Part shown: one piece after another, positions 37,503-45,518 of the stretch
Position numbering within the stretch: the first letter of the stretch is position 1
Layout: every line of letters starts with the position of its first letter
Origin: Maricaulis sp965657935
GTDB taxonomy: Bacteria > Pseudomonadota > Alphaproteobacteria > Caulobacterales > Maricaulaceae
NCBI GenBank assembly: GCA_965657935.1
Contig: CBFHQE010000003.1
Coordinates: 1-57,123 of the forward strand
DNA length: 57,123 nucleotides
Direction of reading: 5' to 3'
Program-made: the position numbers and the translations under genes
Notes under the pieces: model-generated
Told to the model about the DNA's origin: nothing
Database searches by the model: none
What the model saw: the letters and a program-made list of their open reading frames with translations, nothing else

Positions 37503-38978
37503 TTAGTTTGTGGTGTCCGCCGCAGGCTCGGCGTCGTCGGTCTTGCCGCGACGGGCTTCCAGTTCTGCGCGGACCTTGGCCGCAGACTCCCGGCTGATAT
37601 CCAGCGTGGTCACCAGCCATATGGCGAGCAGATAGAAGGTGACTGGAATGACCACATCCCAGACGCGCAGCCAGAACAGCGTTGATTCAGCCTGGTTGCC
37701 TCCCAGTGCCTCGTCAAAACCTGTGCCGGCGAGCAGATAGCCGCCCATTGCAATGGCCACACCCTGACCCAGCTTGACGACCCACCAGAAGATGGAACCG
37801 AACATGCCTTCGCGACGTTGATGGGAGCGCAGTTCATCCATGTCGACCACGTCAGCCACCATGGACGGTATCAAGGTAAACAGACCGCCCAGACCGAACG
37901 CCATCAGCGGCGCAGCAAAGTAGAGCAACCACGGCGCCGAGGGGTCATAGAGGAACCATTTCAGGCCATAACCCAGCGCAGCGATGCCGATCGCGATGCC
38001 GAACATCTTGCGCTTGCCGACCTTTGACGCCATCCAGGCTACAACGGCCACGGCAACGAAGGAGAAGGCGATCCGCACCGAGTCAACCGCTCCGTTGTGG
38101 GCGGCGCCGGCCTCGATATCACCAGCGAACACATAATAGGCGACCACGTAGAACTGGAAGGCGGCAATCATGATGAAGCCGTTGAAGACCAGGAATGTCG
38201 CCGCACAGAGTTTCAGGAAGGGAATGAAGGACAGGGCCGAGCCGAAACCCTTCATGAAATCCCAGACATTGTCGATGAAACTGCGACGGTCCGCACCGGC
38301 TTCTTCAAGCTCGCGCGCGGCCACATCAGCCATGCGTTCACGCAGGAAGATTGCTGGCACGATGCCGAACAGCACGACCAGCGCCGAGATGCCCCAGGCG
38401 ATAACCGACGTACCCTGAACCATATTGTCGAACAGGTTCTCGTTCTGGGCCCAGAATACCAGCCATGGCGGGATGAAATAGGCCATTTGCGCGATGAAGT
38501 TCTGGGTCCCCATCAACAGGTTGCGCTGGTCATAGTCCGGCGTCAGCTCATACCCTAGCGCGACCCACGGGGTAGCGAAGAAAGTGTAGGCCAGGAAGAA
38601 AATGAAGGACCCGATGAGGAAGTACCAGAAATAGAACATTTCTGACTGGCCCTCGGGTAATTGCCACAACATCCCGAAAGCGATCGCCGTAGCGATGGCA
38701 CCGAAGAAGATATAGGGCCGGCGTCGCCCCCAGCGACTGCGCGTTCTGTCTGAAATATAGCCAACAATCGGATCGGTCAGAGCGTCGAAGAAACGTGGCA
38801 ATCCACCCAGCAGGCCGACCAGCACAGGATCCATGCCCAAGCCGATGTTCAGCACAACCATCATCGCACCGATGGATCCCGCCAGCAGATTGTTCGCAAA
38901 AGCGCCTGAGCCGTAGGCCAGTCTCTGCAGGAAGGAAATACGATCTCCCGGTCGTGTTTTTGTCACAGCGTCGGTCAT
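37503..38978 (-). CDS. MFS sugar transporter, glycoside-pentoside-hexuronide (GPH) type
   Basis: A 491-aa inner-membrane protein with about twelve hydrophobic segments. GPH-family signatures include RLAYGSGAFANNLLAGSIGA at the N-terminus, GLPRFFDALTDPIVGYISDR (the loop 2-3 motif) and RSRWGRRRPYIFFGA. A large central cytoplasmic loop follows, then SMVADVVDMDELRSHQRREG in the second half, the block that in MelB-type carriers is conserved. It should import a gluco-oligosaccharide with H+ or Na+. The start follows GH16 by 35 bases on the same strand, and GH3 follows, so the three form a depolymerise-import-hydrolyse operon. Confidence 0.9.
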   Translation of the reverse strand: MTDAVTKTRPGDRISFLQRLAYGSGAFANNLLAGSIGAMMVVLNIGLGMDPVLVGLLGGLPRFFDALTDPIVGYISDRTRSRWGRRRPYIFFGAIATAIAFGMLWQLPEGQSEMFYFWYFLIGSFIFFLAYTFFATPWVALGYELTPDYDQRNLLMGTQNFIAQMAYFIPPWLVFWAQNENLFDNMVQGTSVIAWGISALVVLFGIVPAIFLRERMADVAARELEEAGADRRSFIDNVWDFMKGFGSALSFIPFLKLCAATFLVFNGFIMIAAFQFYVVAYYVFAGDIEAGAAHNGAVDSVRIAFSFVAVAVVAWMASKVGKRKMFGIAIGIAALGYGLKWFLYDPSAPWLLYFAAPLMAFGLGGLFTLIPSMVADVVDMDELRSHQRREGMFGSIFWWVVKLGQGVAIAMGGYLLAGTGFDEALGGNQAESTLFWLRVWDVVIPVTFYLLAIWLVTTLDISRESAAKVRAELEARRGKTDDAEPAADTTN

Positions 38979-39013
38979 GGGTCGTTCCTATCGTTTTGGC
39001 CCGGACGGGTCAT

Positions 39014-39994
39014 TTAGTTGGCGCAAGCCAGCGCGGTCTCTAGATCCTGCGGGCAGTCGTAGACACGCACCCAGTCCACCAGAAACTGCCGAGGATATCC
39101 CTCGTAATCCACGCCGCCGGCCGTATGGCTTTCAGCGAGATGGCCTCCGATGGCCAGGTTCAAAATCAGGTGGAAGCGCTGATCGAATGGAGCGTTTGGA
39201 TTGCCCTCCGCAGCCGGCGAGTCCGTTCCCCAATTATCAGGCGTCAAGCGGCCATAGCTCTCCCCGTCCAGGAACCATTCCACTTCGCCTTCGGTCCATT
39301 CAATGGCGAAGACGTGGAATTGCTGTTCACCGTCAGCGGTGGTCGGCAGTGTCCTGCGGCGGTTTTCATAGCGGTTGTGTGGCCACGCGCCGCCAAAATG
39401 CAGCGTGCCGAACATGCGGTTTTCGACAGGTCCGTCGCAATCCTCGCACGGTGCGCCGAGATTGACCGTTTCAAGAATGTCGATCTCGCCGGACAGCGCC
39501 CAGCCCCCGTAAATTTCGTCCGTTGGCAGCATCCAGATCGCCGGCCAGGTGCCTTGCCCTTCCGGCAAAAGAGCCCGCACCTCGATGCGTCCATAACGCC
39601 AGTCGCCCTTGCCACTGGTATTCAGGCGCGCCGAGCTGAAGGGCTGGGTGGTGACTTCCACCCGTTGCTCTTGCGTCACGTCGTCCATAAGCCGTTCCGG
39701 CCAGGCCGGGCCGCTTGTCTCTTCCAGGCGGGCCTCAATCACCAGACAGCCATTGTCCAGGCGCGCATTCTGTTCAGAGTCGGTGTAACACTGGCGCTCT
39801 TCATTGCCGCCGCCCCAACAATCAACTTCGCGGTTCCAGCGAAGGCTGTCGATCTGAGCGCCATCAAATTCATCGGACCAGACAAGTCGCCAATCGGCAC
39901 TCGCGCCTTCAAGTCCCGACGACCCATCGCACTGGGCCCATGACACGGATGGTGCTGCCAAGCCTGCTGCCAGGGCCAGAATTGCATGTCGCAT
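39014..39994 (-). CDS. Secreted GH16 beta-1,3-glucanase (laminarinase-like)
   Basis: A 326-aa GH16 enzyme with a clear Sec signal (MRHAILALAAGLAAPSVSWA, cut before QCD). It has the family active-site motif GEIDILE (ExDxxE: nucleophile, helper Asp and acid/base). Flanking blocks include WRLVWSDEFDGAQIDS near the N-terminus, RYGRIEVRALLPEGQGTWPA, and FHVFAIEWTEGEVEWFLDGE. The domain content fits laminarinases that cut beta-1,3-glucan internally. The ATG at 39994 has GAGGAGA five bases upstream; the longer frame to 40216 lacks a signal and is rejected. It is first in the operon GH16-GPH-GH3. A TTGACA-like -35 and a LacI-type half-palindromic operator lie upstream at about 40208-40234. Confidence 0.92.
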   Translation of the reverse strand: MRHAILALAAGLAAPSVSWAQCDGSSGLEGASADWRLVWSDEFDGAQIDSLRWNREVDCWGGGNEERQCYTDSEQNARLDNGCLVIEARLEETSGPAWPERLMDDVTQEQRVEVTTQPFSSARLNTSGKGDWRYGRIEVRALLPEGQGTWPAIWMLPTDEIYGGWALSGEIDILETVNLGAPCEDCDGPVENRMFGTLHFGGAWPHNRYENRRRTLPTTADGEQQFHVFAIEWTEGEVEWFLDGESYGRLTPDNWGTDSPAAEGNPNAPFDQRFHLILNLAIGGHLAESHTAGGVDYEGYPRQFLVDWVRVYDCPQDLETALACAN

Positions 39995-40219
39995 GCTGTG
40001 TCTCCTCAGCCGCATCATCAGTTTCTGCGCGAGAAACCGTGGTGTATTTTCAGGGAGATCGGACCGGCCAGCCGGCAATGGCTCGTGATTGACGCGCCAC
40101 CAAACGCCAAAGCGTCGATAGGCTATCGCAGCCGTGCCTCCCCTCAACAATTTTTTGCCCGTTTTCCGGTGCAATTTGTGCAAAGTAATCAGGGTCGGAA
40201 GCGCCCTTGTCAACAAAAA

Positions 40220-40234
40220 TGTCCAACCTTGTCA
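40220..40234. promoter_or_regulatory. Operator-like site upstream of GH16
   Basis: Read on the minus strand this is TGACAAGGTTGGACA, differing at one base from the site before the GH17 operon (43213-43227). It lies just upstream of a TTGACA that may be the GH16 -35 (40213 to 40208 on the minus strand). The CG centre is GG here, so symmetry is reduced. The near identity at two separate promoters is the main support. Confidence 0.55.
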
Positions 40235-40276
40235 TTTCGCACTTGCGAAGACGGGCAGGCCGCATTGTGGCCGGGT

Positions 40277-41293
40277 TCAGCCGGGCGCTGCTGTTGAATC
40301 GCGGATCTTGAACTCGTAGTCCAGCGTGATCACGTCCGCGTCTGGACGGCCGTTTTCGCCCGCCTCACGGGCCGCGAAATAATTCACTGCGGCACGACTC
40401 ATCGCGTCATAGGGCTGCGCAATTGTCGTCAGGGTCGGCCAGATGGTGCGCGCAATCGCAACATCATCGAAGCCGACGACCGACAGATCCTGAGGAACCC
40501 GCAAACCCAACCGGCTGGCGGTGAAGTAGACCGCAGCGGCCATCTCGTCATTGGACGCAAAAATGGCGGTCGGCCGGTCCTTGGACATCAACAGCTCTTC
40601 TGCAGCTTCAAGTGCCGGTTCGAATTTGAATTTGCCGCTCCGGATCCAGTCGGCGCGGACTTCCTGTCCGCCATGCTCAAGTATTGCGGCGACAAACCCC
40701 TCCTGGCGCAGGGTCGAAGAAACATGGTCCGGCGCCCCCGATATGTGGCCGATCCGTCGATGGCCGAGATCGAGCAGGTGCCGGGTTACTTCATGAGCCG
40801 CTGCAAAGTCATCCATTCGGACCGCGGGTATGGTCGAGCTCGACTGTGCCGGGGAGACCAGCACAAATGAAACGCCGCGCTCGATCAGGCGCTCGTGCAG
40901 CGCAGTGGCGCCGCTGAGCGGCGGCACGACAATCATGTTGCGAACGCGCGTGCGTGACAGGAATGCACTGAGCTGGCGGTCCCAGTCCGGGGAGGATTCA
41001 TCAAGTAGACCAGCCGCGAGAAAATAGCCGGCCTCATCGCAGGCCTGCAGGGCTGAATGGTGAAATCGCGACTGGAACCCGCTGCCCGGATCGCCAAACA
41101 GCATGCCAATCGAACGTGAACGCGCCGAACGCAATTCCCGCGCGGCGTGGCTGGGATTGTAGTCAAGCTCGAGCATGGCCCTTTGCACGCGTTCTCGTGT
41201 GCTCTTGCGAACCTGTTCCGCGCTGTTCATCACCCGCGAAACGGTCTTGACCGAAACACCGGCCTTCTCAGCGACATCAAATATATTCGCCAT
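40277..41293 (-). CDS. LacI-family transcriptional regulator 3
   Basis: A 338-aa LacI/GalR protein. The helix-turn-helix is NIFDVAEKAGVSVKTVSRVM, with the hinge around PSHAARELRSARS. The sugar-binding core has IFASNDEMAAAVYFTASRLG and VGFDDVAIARTIWPTLTTI. The ATG at 41293 is used because AAGAGACG precedes it; the frame extends eight codons further into the gap. It is the third gene of the minus-strand group GH17-GH17-lacI, 20 bases after the second GH17, so it would be autoregulated with those enzymes. Its recognition helix (Val-Lys before TVSRV) resembles LacI2, and the TGACAACGTTG-type site before the operon is the likely target. Confidence 0.9.
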   Translation of the reverse strand: MANIFDVAEKAGVSVKTVSRVMNSAEQVRKSTRERVQRAMLELDYNPSHAARELRSARSRSIGMLFGDPGSGFQSRFHHSALQACDEAGYFLAAGLLDESSPDWDRQLSAFLSRTRVRNMIVVPPLSGATALHERLIERGVSFVLVSPAQSSSTIPAVRMDDFAAAHEVTRHLLDLGHRRIGHISGAPDHVSSTLRQEGFVAAILEHGGQEVRADWIRSGKFKFEPALEAAEELLMSKDRPTAIFASNDEMAAAVYFTASRLGLRVPQDLSVVGFDDVAIARTIWPTLTTIAQPYDAMSRAAVNYFAAREAGENGRPDADVITLDYEFKIRDSTAAPG

Positions 41294-41313
41294 TTCGTCT
41301 CTTTCGGCCCGGA

Positions 41314-42276
41314 TCAATCGTTCTTCAGGCGATCATGGAACAGATCGGCCATGACCGGCTTGGGTCGGCGATCCTCTGTAAACAAGCCCCAATGTTTCTC
41401 CGGTTCATTGTCATCGGGTGAGCCCTTCCAAGGTTCATCAAAGGCTTCAAAAACATAGGTCAGTATGCCCTCATCCTTGGTCCAGCGCATCAGCTCATCG
41501 TAATATCGTTTTTGCAGTTCGGTATTTGCGTTGTTCGGGTCGATGCCGCGCCCGTTCGACCGCGTGGTCCACCCCGCTTCGGTGATCACGACGGGACGAT
41601 CCGGATAGCGTCCCTTCACCGCGTAATAGTTCTCCTGCGTATAGGCGAGCGCCTCGTCGATCGTTTTGTATTCCCAGACGGGATAGGTATGCACGCCAAT
41701 CAGATCCAGCCAGGGTGCCAGCGGCTTCAGCTTGTCGGTCCAGGGCACATAGTTTTCGCAGAAAGTGACCGGATGGCGTGCGCGTTGTCGCAGGGTTCGC
41801 GCGAATTCGATCAATCGATCGACCGGGACCATATGATCGTTCCAGTCGACACTTGCCTCATTGCCGATGGAAACTGCCATGACTTCACGACGATAACGCC
41901 GTGACAGGCTCGCGATACGATCCAGCTCGGCATTGTTGGCTCTCCGGTTCGCGGCCAACACCTCGTCGGGATAATGGCCGCCCCAGGGGCAGTTCGGATT
42001 GCTGACCTCGGCTCCCAGTCCCATGCCGAGCATAACCTGCAGCGGTAGCCTGTCCTTGCGGATCACCCTGAGAACCGTCTCGGCATGCACGCTGCAGTCA
42101 TAAACCCGGAGATAGCGCCAGTGGCGCGCGAGCAGATGCAGGTCCTCACGAACCTGCTCCTCACCTGGATAGACGCCATCAAGTGGACTTTGCCCCTCCC
42201 GATAGCCGGAATAGCAGATCGCATTGGCATGCGAGGGCGCAAAAGCCCGGCGATTGGAGGAGAAAATTCCAAACAT
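41314..42276 (-). CDS. GH17-family beta-1,3-glucan-active enzyme B, no signal peptide
   Basis: A 320-aa protein of the GH17 (clan A barrel) type. It has an early ICYSGYREGQSP block, the acid/base Glu in VSIGNEASVDW and the nucleophile Glu in VVITEAGWTTRSNG. The C-terminal YVFEAFDEPWKGS block is usual in bacterial GH17 proteins. The ATG at 42276 overlaps the stop of the preceding GH17 gene (TGATG), giving coupled translation; a longer frame upstream is ignored for that reason. No export signal is seen, so it should act in the cytoplasm on imported beta-1,3-gluco-oligosaccharides, by hydrolysis or transglycosylation. Family assignment is firm, activity is inferred. Confidence 0.85.
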   Translation of the reverse strand: MFGIFSSNRRAFAPSHANAICYSGYREGQSPLDGVYPGEEQVREDLHLLARHWRYLRVYDCSVHAETVLRVIRKDRLPLQVMLGMGLGAEVSNPNCPWGGHYPDEVLAANRRANNAELDRIASLSRRYRREVMAVSIGNEASVDWNDHMVPVDRLIEFARTLRQRARHPVTFCENYVPWTDKLKPLAPWLDLIGVHTYPVWEYKTIDEALAYTQENYYAVKGRYPDRPVVITEAGWTTRSNGRGIDPNNANTELQKRYYDELMRWTKDEGILTYVFEAFDEPWKGSPDDNEPEKHWGLFTEDRRPKPVMADLFHDRLKND

Positions 42277-43166
42277 CAAAAACTGCAGTACTTCGGCTGA
42301 CCGCCCTTGTCCCAGAGCCCCCAATAGGCGCCTACATCGCCCTCCTTGGCAACCTTCCAGGCTTCGTCGAAGCCTGCAAAGTAGAAGAGATCAATGCCTT
42401 CCTCACGGGTCCACTCGACCGCATCGATAAAGTATTTCATGGCATTGATCCGCGATGGCTCCGCGCCGCGATCACGGGTGCCGACATTCGGCCAGCCGGT
42501 CTCGGCGATGATGACTTTCTTGCCATTGGCGACCCGTTGAGCGCGTCGATACATTTCCCGCATATAGATGTGTGCGTGCTCGATCGGGTATCCCTCCCAG
42601 AACGGGTAGCAATTGACGAGCAGCACGTCGCAGGCCGCAGCAACACGTGGGTGGTTCTCGAACAGGAAGTAGGCATCCACATATCCCACCGGAACGTCCA
42701 CCTCGGCCTTGGCGCGCTCGATATAGGCAATCAGCTCGTCTTCGCTCATCTCTTCGCGCAGCAGGACTTCATTGCCGATTGCCAGTATTCCGGCCTCGCC
42801 ACGTTTGGCGATTTCGATCCCGTTTTGCATCTCGATCTCGTTGCGCTCTAGGTCATCATCGATCCAGACGCCGACCATTGAGTTGAGGCCGAGCTCCTTG
42901 GCGATCCCGGGAGACATCTCATTGCCGCGCGTACACGAAAATGTCCGTATCCAGGAGGCGTGAGGTGCCAGCATGGACATGCGGGCACGGATCTGCTTCG
43001 CCGTCACATCAAACATATTGTCCTGGCCATCCACATAGGGGCTGAACGCCAGGCCATGCAGCCCGTCGGCCAGCATCGTGCCGATGCGCTCGGCCATGCC
43101 ATTCTCACCAATTGCGGCCGGATCGATCCCGGCCAAGCCAAGCTTGCGATTATACGGATTGGACAT
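42276..43166 (-). CDS. GH17-family beta-1,3-glucan-active enzyme A, no signal peptide
   Basis: A 296-aa GH17-type barrel. It begins MSNPYNRKLGLAGIDPAA and soon has GLAFSPYVDGQ, the usual first strand. The acid/base Glu is in LAIGNEVLLREEM and the nucleophile Glu in VIIAETGWPNVG, very close to the classical ETGWP motif. The C-terminus has DLFYFAGFDEAWK. No signal peptide is visible. The frame upstream of 43166 runs through the promoter and is excluded; GGGG lies before the ATG. It is the first gene of the GH17-GH17-lacI operon. It differs clearly from enzyme B, so the pair is not a recent duplication and may differ in linkage or chain-length preference. Confidence 0.87.
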   Translation of the reverse strand: MSNPYNRKLGLAGIDPAAIGENGMAERIGTMLADGLHGLAFSPYVDGQDNMFDVTAKQIRARMSMLAPHASWIRTFSCTRGNEMSPGIAKELGLNSMVGVWIDDDLERNEIEMQNGIEIAKRGEAGILAIGNEVLLREEMSEDELIAYIERAKAEVDVPVGYVDAYFLFENHPRVAAACDVLLVNCYPFWEGYPIEHAHIYMREMYRRAQRVANGKKVIIAETGWPNVGTRDRGAEPSRINAMKYFIDAVEWTREEGIDLFYFAGFDEAWKVAKEGDVGAYWGLWDKGGQPKYCSF

Positions 43167-43212
43167 AATTACCCCGGAGCTCTCGGACTTCAGATACGTT
43201 CGCGCCGATATA

Positions 43213-43227
43213 TGACAACGTTGGACA
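43213..43227. promoter_or_regulatory. Operator-like site upstream of the GH17 operon
   Basis: TGACAACGTTGGACA contains the perfect CAACGTTG core and matches the palindrome at 31171 over its first eleven bases. It lies 47 bases before the first GH17 start. Read on the minus strand, TTGTCA (43218 to 43213) could be the -35, so the site would overlap the promoter. The GH16 site differs from it at one base. Confidence 0.6.
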
Positions 43228-43367
43228 TTTTGGCAAGCAGATCTCTCGAAATTCGTCGAAACAGAGTCATCTGCTGGTGGGCTGATGGCCGTGGTCAAAG
43301 ATGCCTGAAGATTGGTCAGTGAGGTAACGGCGAGGGCTTCATCGCAAGTTTTGCAGTCATATAGCCA

Positions 43368-44156
43368 TCAACTCGGACTGGCCGGGGCGAGCCCGGATGC
43401 GTAGGAATCCACCAAAGTCGAGCCGCCGATAAAGTTCGCTGAAGCATAGAGTGCGAGGACACCGACCAGCATCAGAACATAGACCGGGTGGAACCGGCCC
43501 GTGGCCATCCGGTCGCCAAGCATCACGGCCAAAACGATGGCAAGATGAACGCCCATGCGAAAGACCTCAAAGCCTGCGCGGTGTTCTTCCAGGAAGGGCA
43601 TCAGATTGTCGGGACCGCCGATCGCCGGAACAATGAAGAATGGCAAAAGCCGGCCCAGAACCGGTTCGAAGATAACCAGGAGAGACCCCAGCATAAAGCG
43701 GCGGTGCCATGGCGTATTCCGTCGCGCAGCGACCGCCGCGCCGATAAAAAGGGCGAACAAAGTCATGTTCGACAGGTCGAGCGTGAGGAAGTAGCCGGCT
43801 TCGAACACCAGTGGGAGGCGCCCGAGCATGATTGTCTGGAAGGCGGTCGTGATGCCGGTGATGACCGCGAAGGCGGCAAGGGCGACGCCTGCCCAGCCCA
43901 GGAGGCGATGCAGGCCCAGACTGCCGCGACTGCCCAGAATGCTCTGCGTGCCAAGCAGGATCAGCCAGGTCGCCATGCTGATGGCATGTATGTGAGTGAT
44001 TATCGGGTAGGCAGCGAAGTCAAACCCCTGAATGAGGCTGAACAGGCTGAACGCTATCATGGAGATAACGATCAAGGTCAGGAGTGCGCGGTTCAAATAT
44101 TGGCTGTCGCGTTCGCGAAGACCCCGCTGCGCCGTCGGCTGAGTGTCGTCCGTCAT
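43368..44156 (-). CDS. Predicted polytopic membrane protein, function unknown
   Basis: A 262-aa integral membrane protein with about seven hydrophobic segments. The segments contain conserved-looking His positions (ITHIHAISMATWLILL, LGLHRLLGWAG, NTPWHRRFMLGS, GVHLAIVLA). This distribution resembles small cytochrome-like or DUF2306-type membrane proteins, but I cannot name the family with confidence. I take the ATG at 44156, which has GGGGAG six bases upstream. It is divergent from the csaA-like gene and upstream, on the same strand, of the GH17 operon, with a 200-base gap holding that operon's promoter. No link to glycan use is evident. Confidence 0.65.
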   Translation of the reverse strand: MTDDTQPTAQRGLRERDSQYLNRALLTLIVISMIAFSLFSLIQGFDFAAYPIITHIHAISMATWLILLGTQSILGSRGSLGLHRLLGWAGVALAAFAVITGITTAFQTIMLGRLPLVFEAGYFLTLDLSNMTLFALFIGAAVAARRNTPWHRRFMLGSLLVIFEPVLGRLLPFFIVPAIGGPDNLMPFLEEHRAGFEVFRMGVHLAIVLAVMLGDRMATGRFHPVYVLMLVGVLALYASANFIGGSTLVDSYASGLAPASPS

Positions 44157-44370
44157 TGATTGCTCCCCAGCAGATCGGTGCACAGCAGGAAACTGTGCTT
44201 TGGATTGTGTTGCTGCACATTACCCTAGGCGAGGGAGCCAGTTCTTGGCGAGCGACAAGTTGCATCGAGCAGAGGATGTTCATATTCGGGTGTCATCTGG
44301 TCCCTGTCGGGGCACAGCCGCTGCTGCCGCCCTGTCCGGGGGCGTTATTCGACTTCCATGGAGCCTCATC

Positions 44371-44742
44371 ATGCATCTCACTCATGACCCTCAAGCGCCG
44401 GCCGCGGACGCGATCAGTTTTGATGAGTTTTTGAAAGTTGATATTCGGCTGGGCACAATTGTTGAGGCGGATGTGTTTGCCGAGGCACGCAATCCGGCTT
44501 TTAAACTGCGGATCGATTTTGGTTCCGGAGTTGGCGTCAAGCGAAGCGCCGCGCAGATCACGACGCACTACACCCCGCAGGCGCTGGTGGGTAGCCGTGT
44601 CATGGCGGTGGTGAACTTTCCCCCCCGGCAGATCGGGCCAGTCCGATCAGAGGTGTTGGTGCTGGGTTTTCCTGATGCGAAGGGCGATATCGTATTGGTG
44701 CGGCCGGACCATGATGCACCTGACGGTGCCCGGCTCGCCTAA
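44371..44742 (+). CDS. csaA: CsaA-like tRNA-binding/chaperone protein
   Basis: A 123-aa protein made of one OB-fold tRNA-binding domain (EMAP/Arc1p/MetG-C type). It shows SFDEFLKVDIRLGTIVEAD, then KLRIDFGSGVGVKRSAAQI and VMAVVNFPPRQIGP, with a final segment VLGFPDAKGDIVLVRPD. This matches CsaA, a dimeric protein with reported export-chaperone and tRNA-binding activity. The ATG at 44371 starts the domain; a longer frame upstream is not protein-like. Its TAA overlaps the stop of the convergent MarR gene by four bases (CTAA). Confidence 0.9.
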   Translation: MHLTHDPQAPAADAISFDEFLKVDIRLGTIVEADVFAEARNPAFKLRIDFGSGVGVKRSAAQITTHYTPQALVGSRVMAVVNFPPRQIGPVRSEVLVLGFPDAKGDIVLVRPDHDAPDGARLA

Positions 44743-45239
44743 TCGACCAGGCCCGCGCCGATTTCGCCCGTTTCCAGGATGGGGGAGGCGTCGAGATCCT
44801 CGGCATCCATCATCTCGGCAATGCGTTGCAACGATGCGATCAGCATGCCGCGCTCCCAGTCCTGCAGTTTGCGGAACTCCCGCAAAAACCCGGACTGGAG
44901 CAATTCCGGCGCTGCGGCGGCCGCGCTCAGCCCCTCATCGGTGAGACAGGCCAGCACGACACGTTTGTCCGCATCAGACCGGTCGCGACGGACAAATCCC
45001 TGTTTGACCAGGCGATCAAGTATTGTGGTGATCGTTGCCTGGCTTAGCGACACAGCCCGGGCGAGTGCGGTTGGCGAAAGTTGACCCTCCCGGCGCAGGG
45101 TATGCATGACGACCAGCTGAGGTGCGGTCAGTCCGGTTTTCTTCATTAACCGCTTGGACTGCAGGTCAATCGCCCGGGTAATGCGGCGTAGCGCAACAAG
45201 TATGTCGTCATGATCCGTCATGCCAGCTTGATGCGCCAT
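44739..45239 (-). CDS. MarR-family transcriptional regulator
   Basis: A 166-aa winged-helix regulator. The core LTAPQLVVMHTLRREGQLSP, LARAVSLSQATITTILDRLV and the wing GFVRRDRSDADKRVVLACLT are typical of MarR. By eye it resembles the subgroup of EctR, which controls ectoine genes in some bacteria; the BCCT transporter 5 kb away fits an osmolyte theme but is not proof. An alternative start is the Met six codons in (45221). It is divergent from the second TonB receptor across 280 bases and convergent with csaA, with overlapping stop codons. It may regulate the receptor-sulfotransferase-BCCT group. Confidence 0.85.
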   Translation of the reverse strand: MAHQAGMTDHDDILVALRRITRAIDLQSKRLMKKTGLTAPQLVVMHTLRREGQLSPTALARAVSLSQATITTILDRLVKQGFVRRDRSDADKRVVLACLTDEGLSAAAAAPELLQSGFLREFRKLQDWERGMLIASLQRIAEMMDAEDLDASPILETGEIGAGLVD

Positions 45240-45354
45240 GGATGGCGTTTTGGCAACTTGACCTTGTCTGTCGCCCGATTTTCCTTTGAGCTCGATATTA
45301 AATCACGTTGAGCCGAATGCTTTTGACGCAGAGATGATATCCCTGAGATTGTTG

Positions 45355-45360
45355 TATAAT
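45355..45360 (+). promoter_or_regulatory. Candidate -10 element (TATAAT) before the second TonB receptor
   Basis: A perfect TATAAT lies 158 bases before the receptor ATG in the 279-base divergent region with marR. No good -35 sits 17 bases upstream; TTGACG at 45323 is 26 bases away. If used, it implies a long 5' leader. No palindromic MarR site is obvious. Confidence 0.3.
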
Positions 45361-45518
45361 GGTCACATGCCTGCAAGCAGCTGATCACAAAGCGATATTT
45401 ATGCGGCGAGAGAGGAAGGGCTGCGTAGGGAATATATTTAGACATCTAAGAGCATGGAGTTCCGATCGCAGCTCCCCTAGTACTCCCGGCAAGAGAGATC
45501 CAGGGGATAACCATCATC

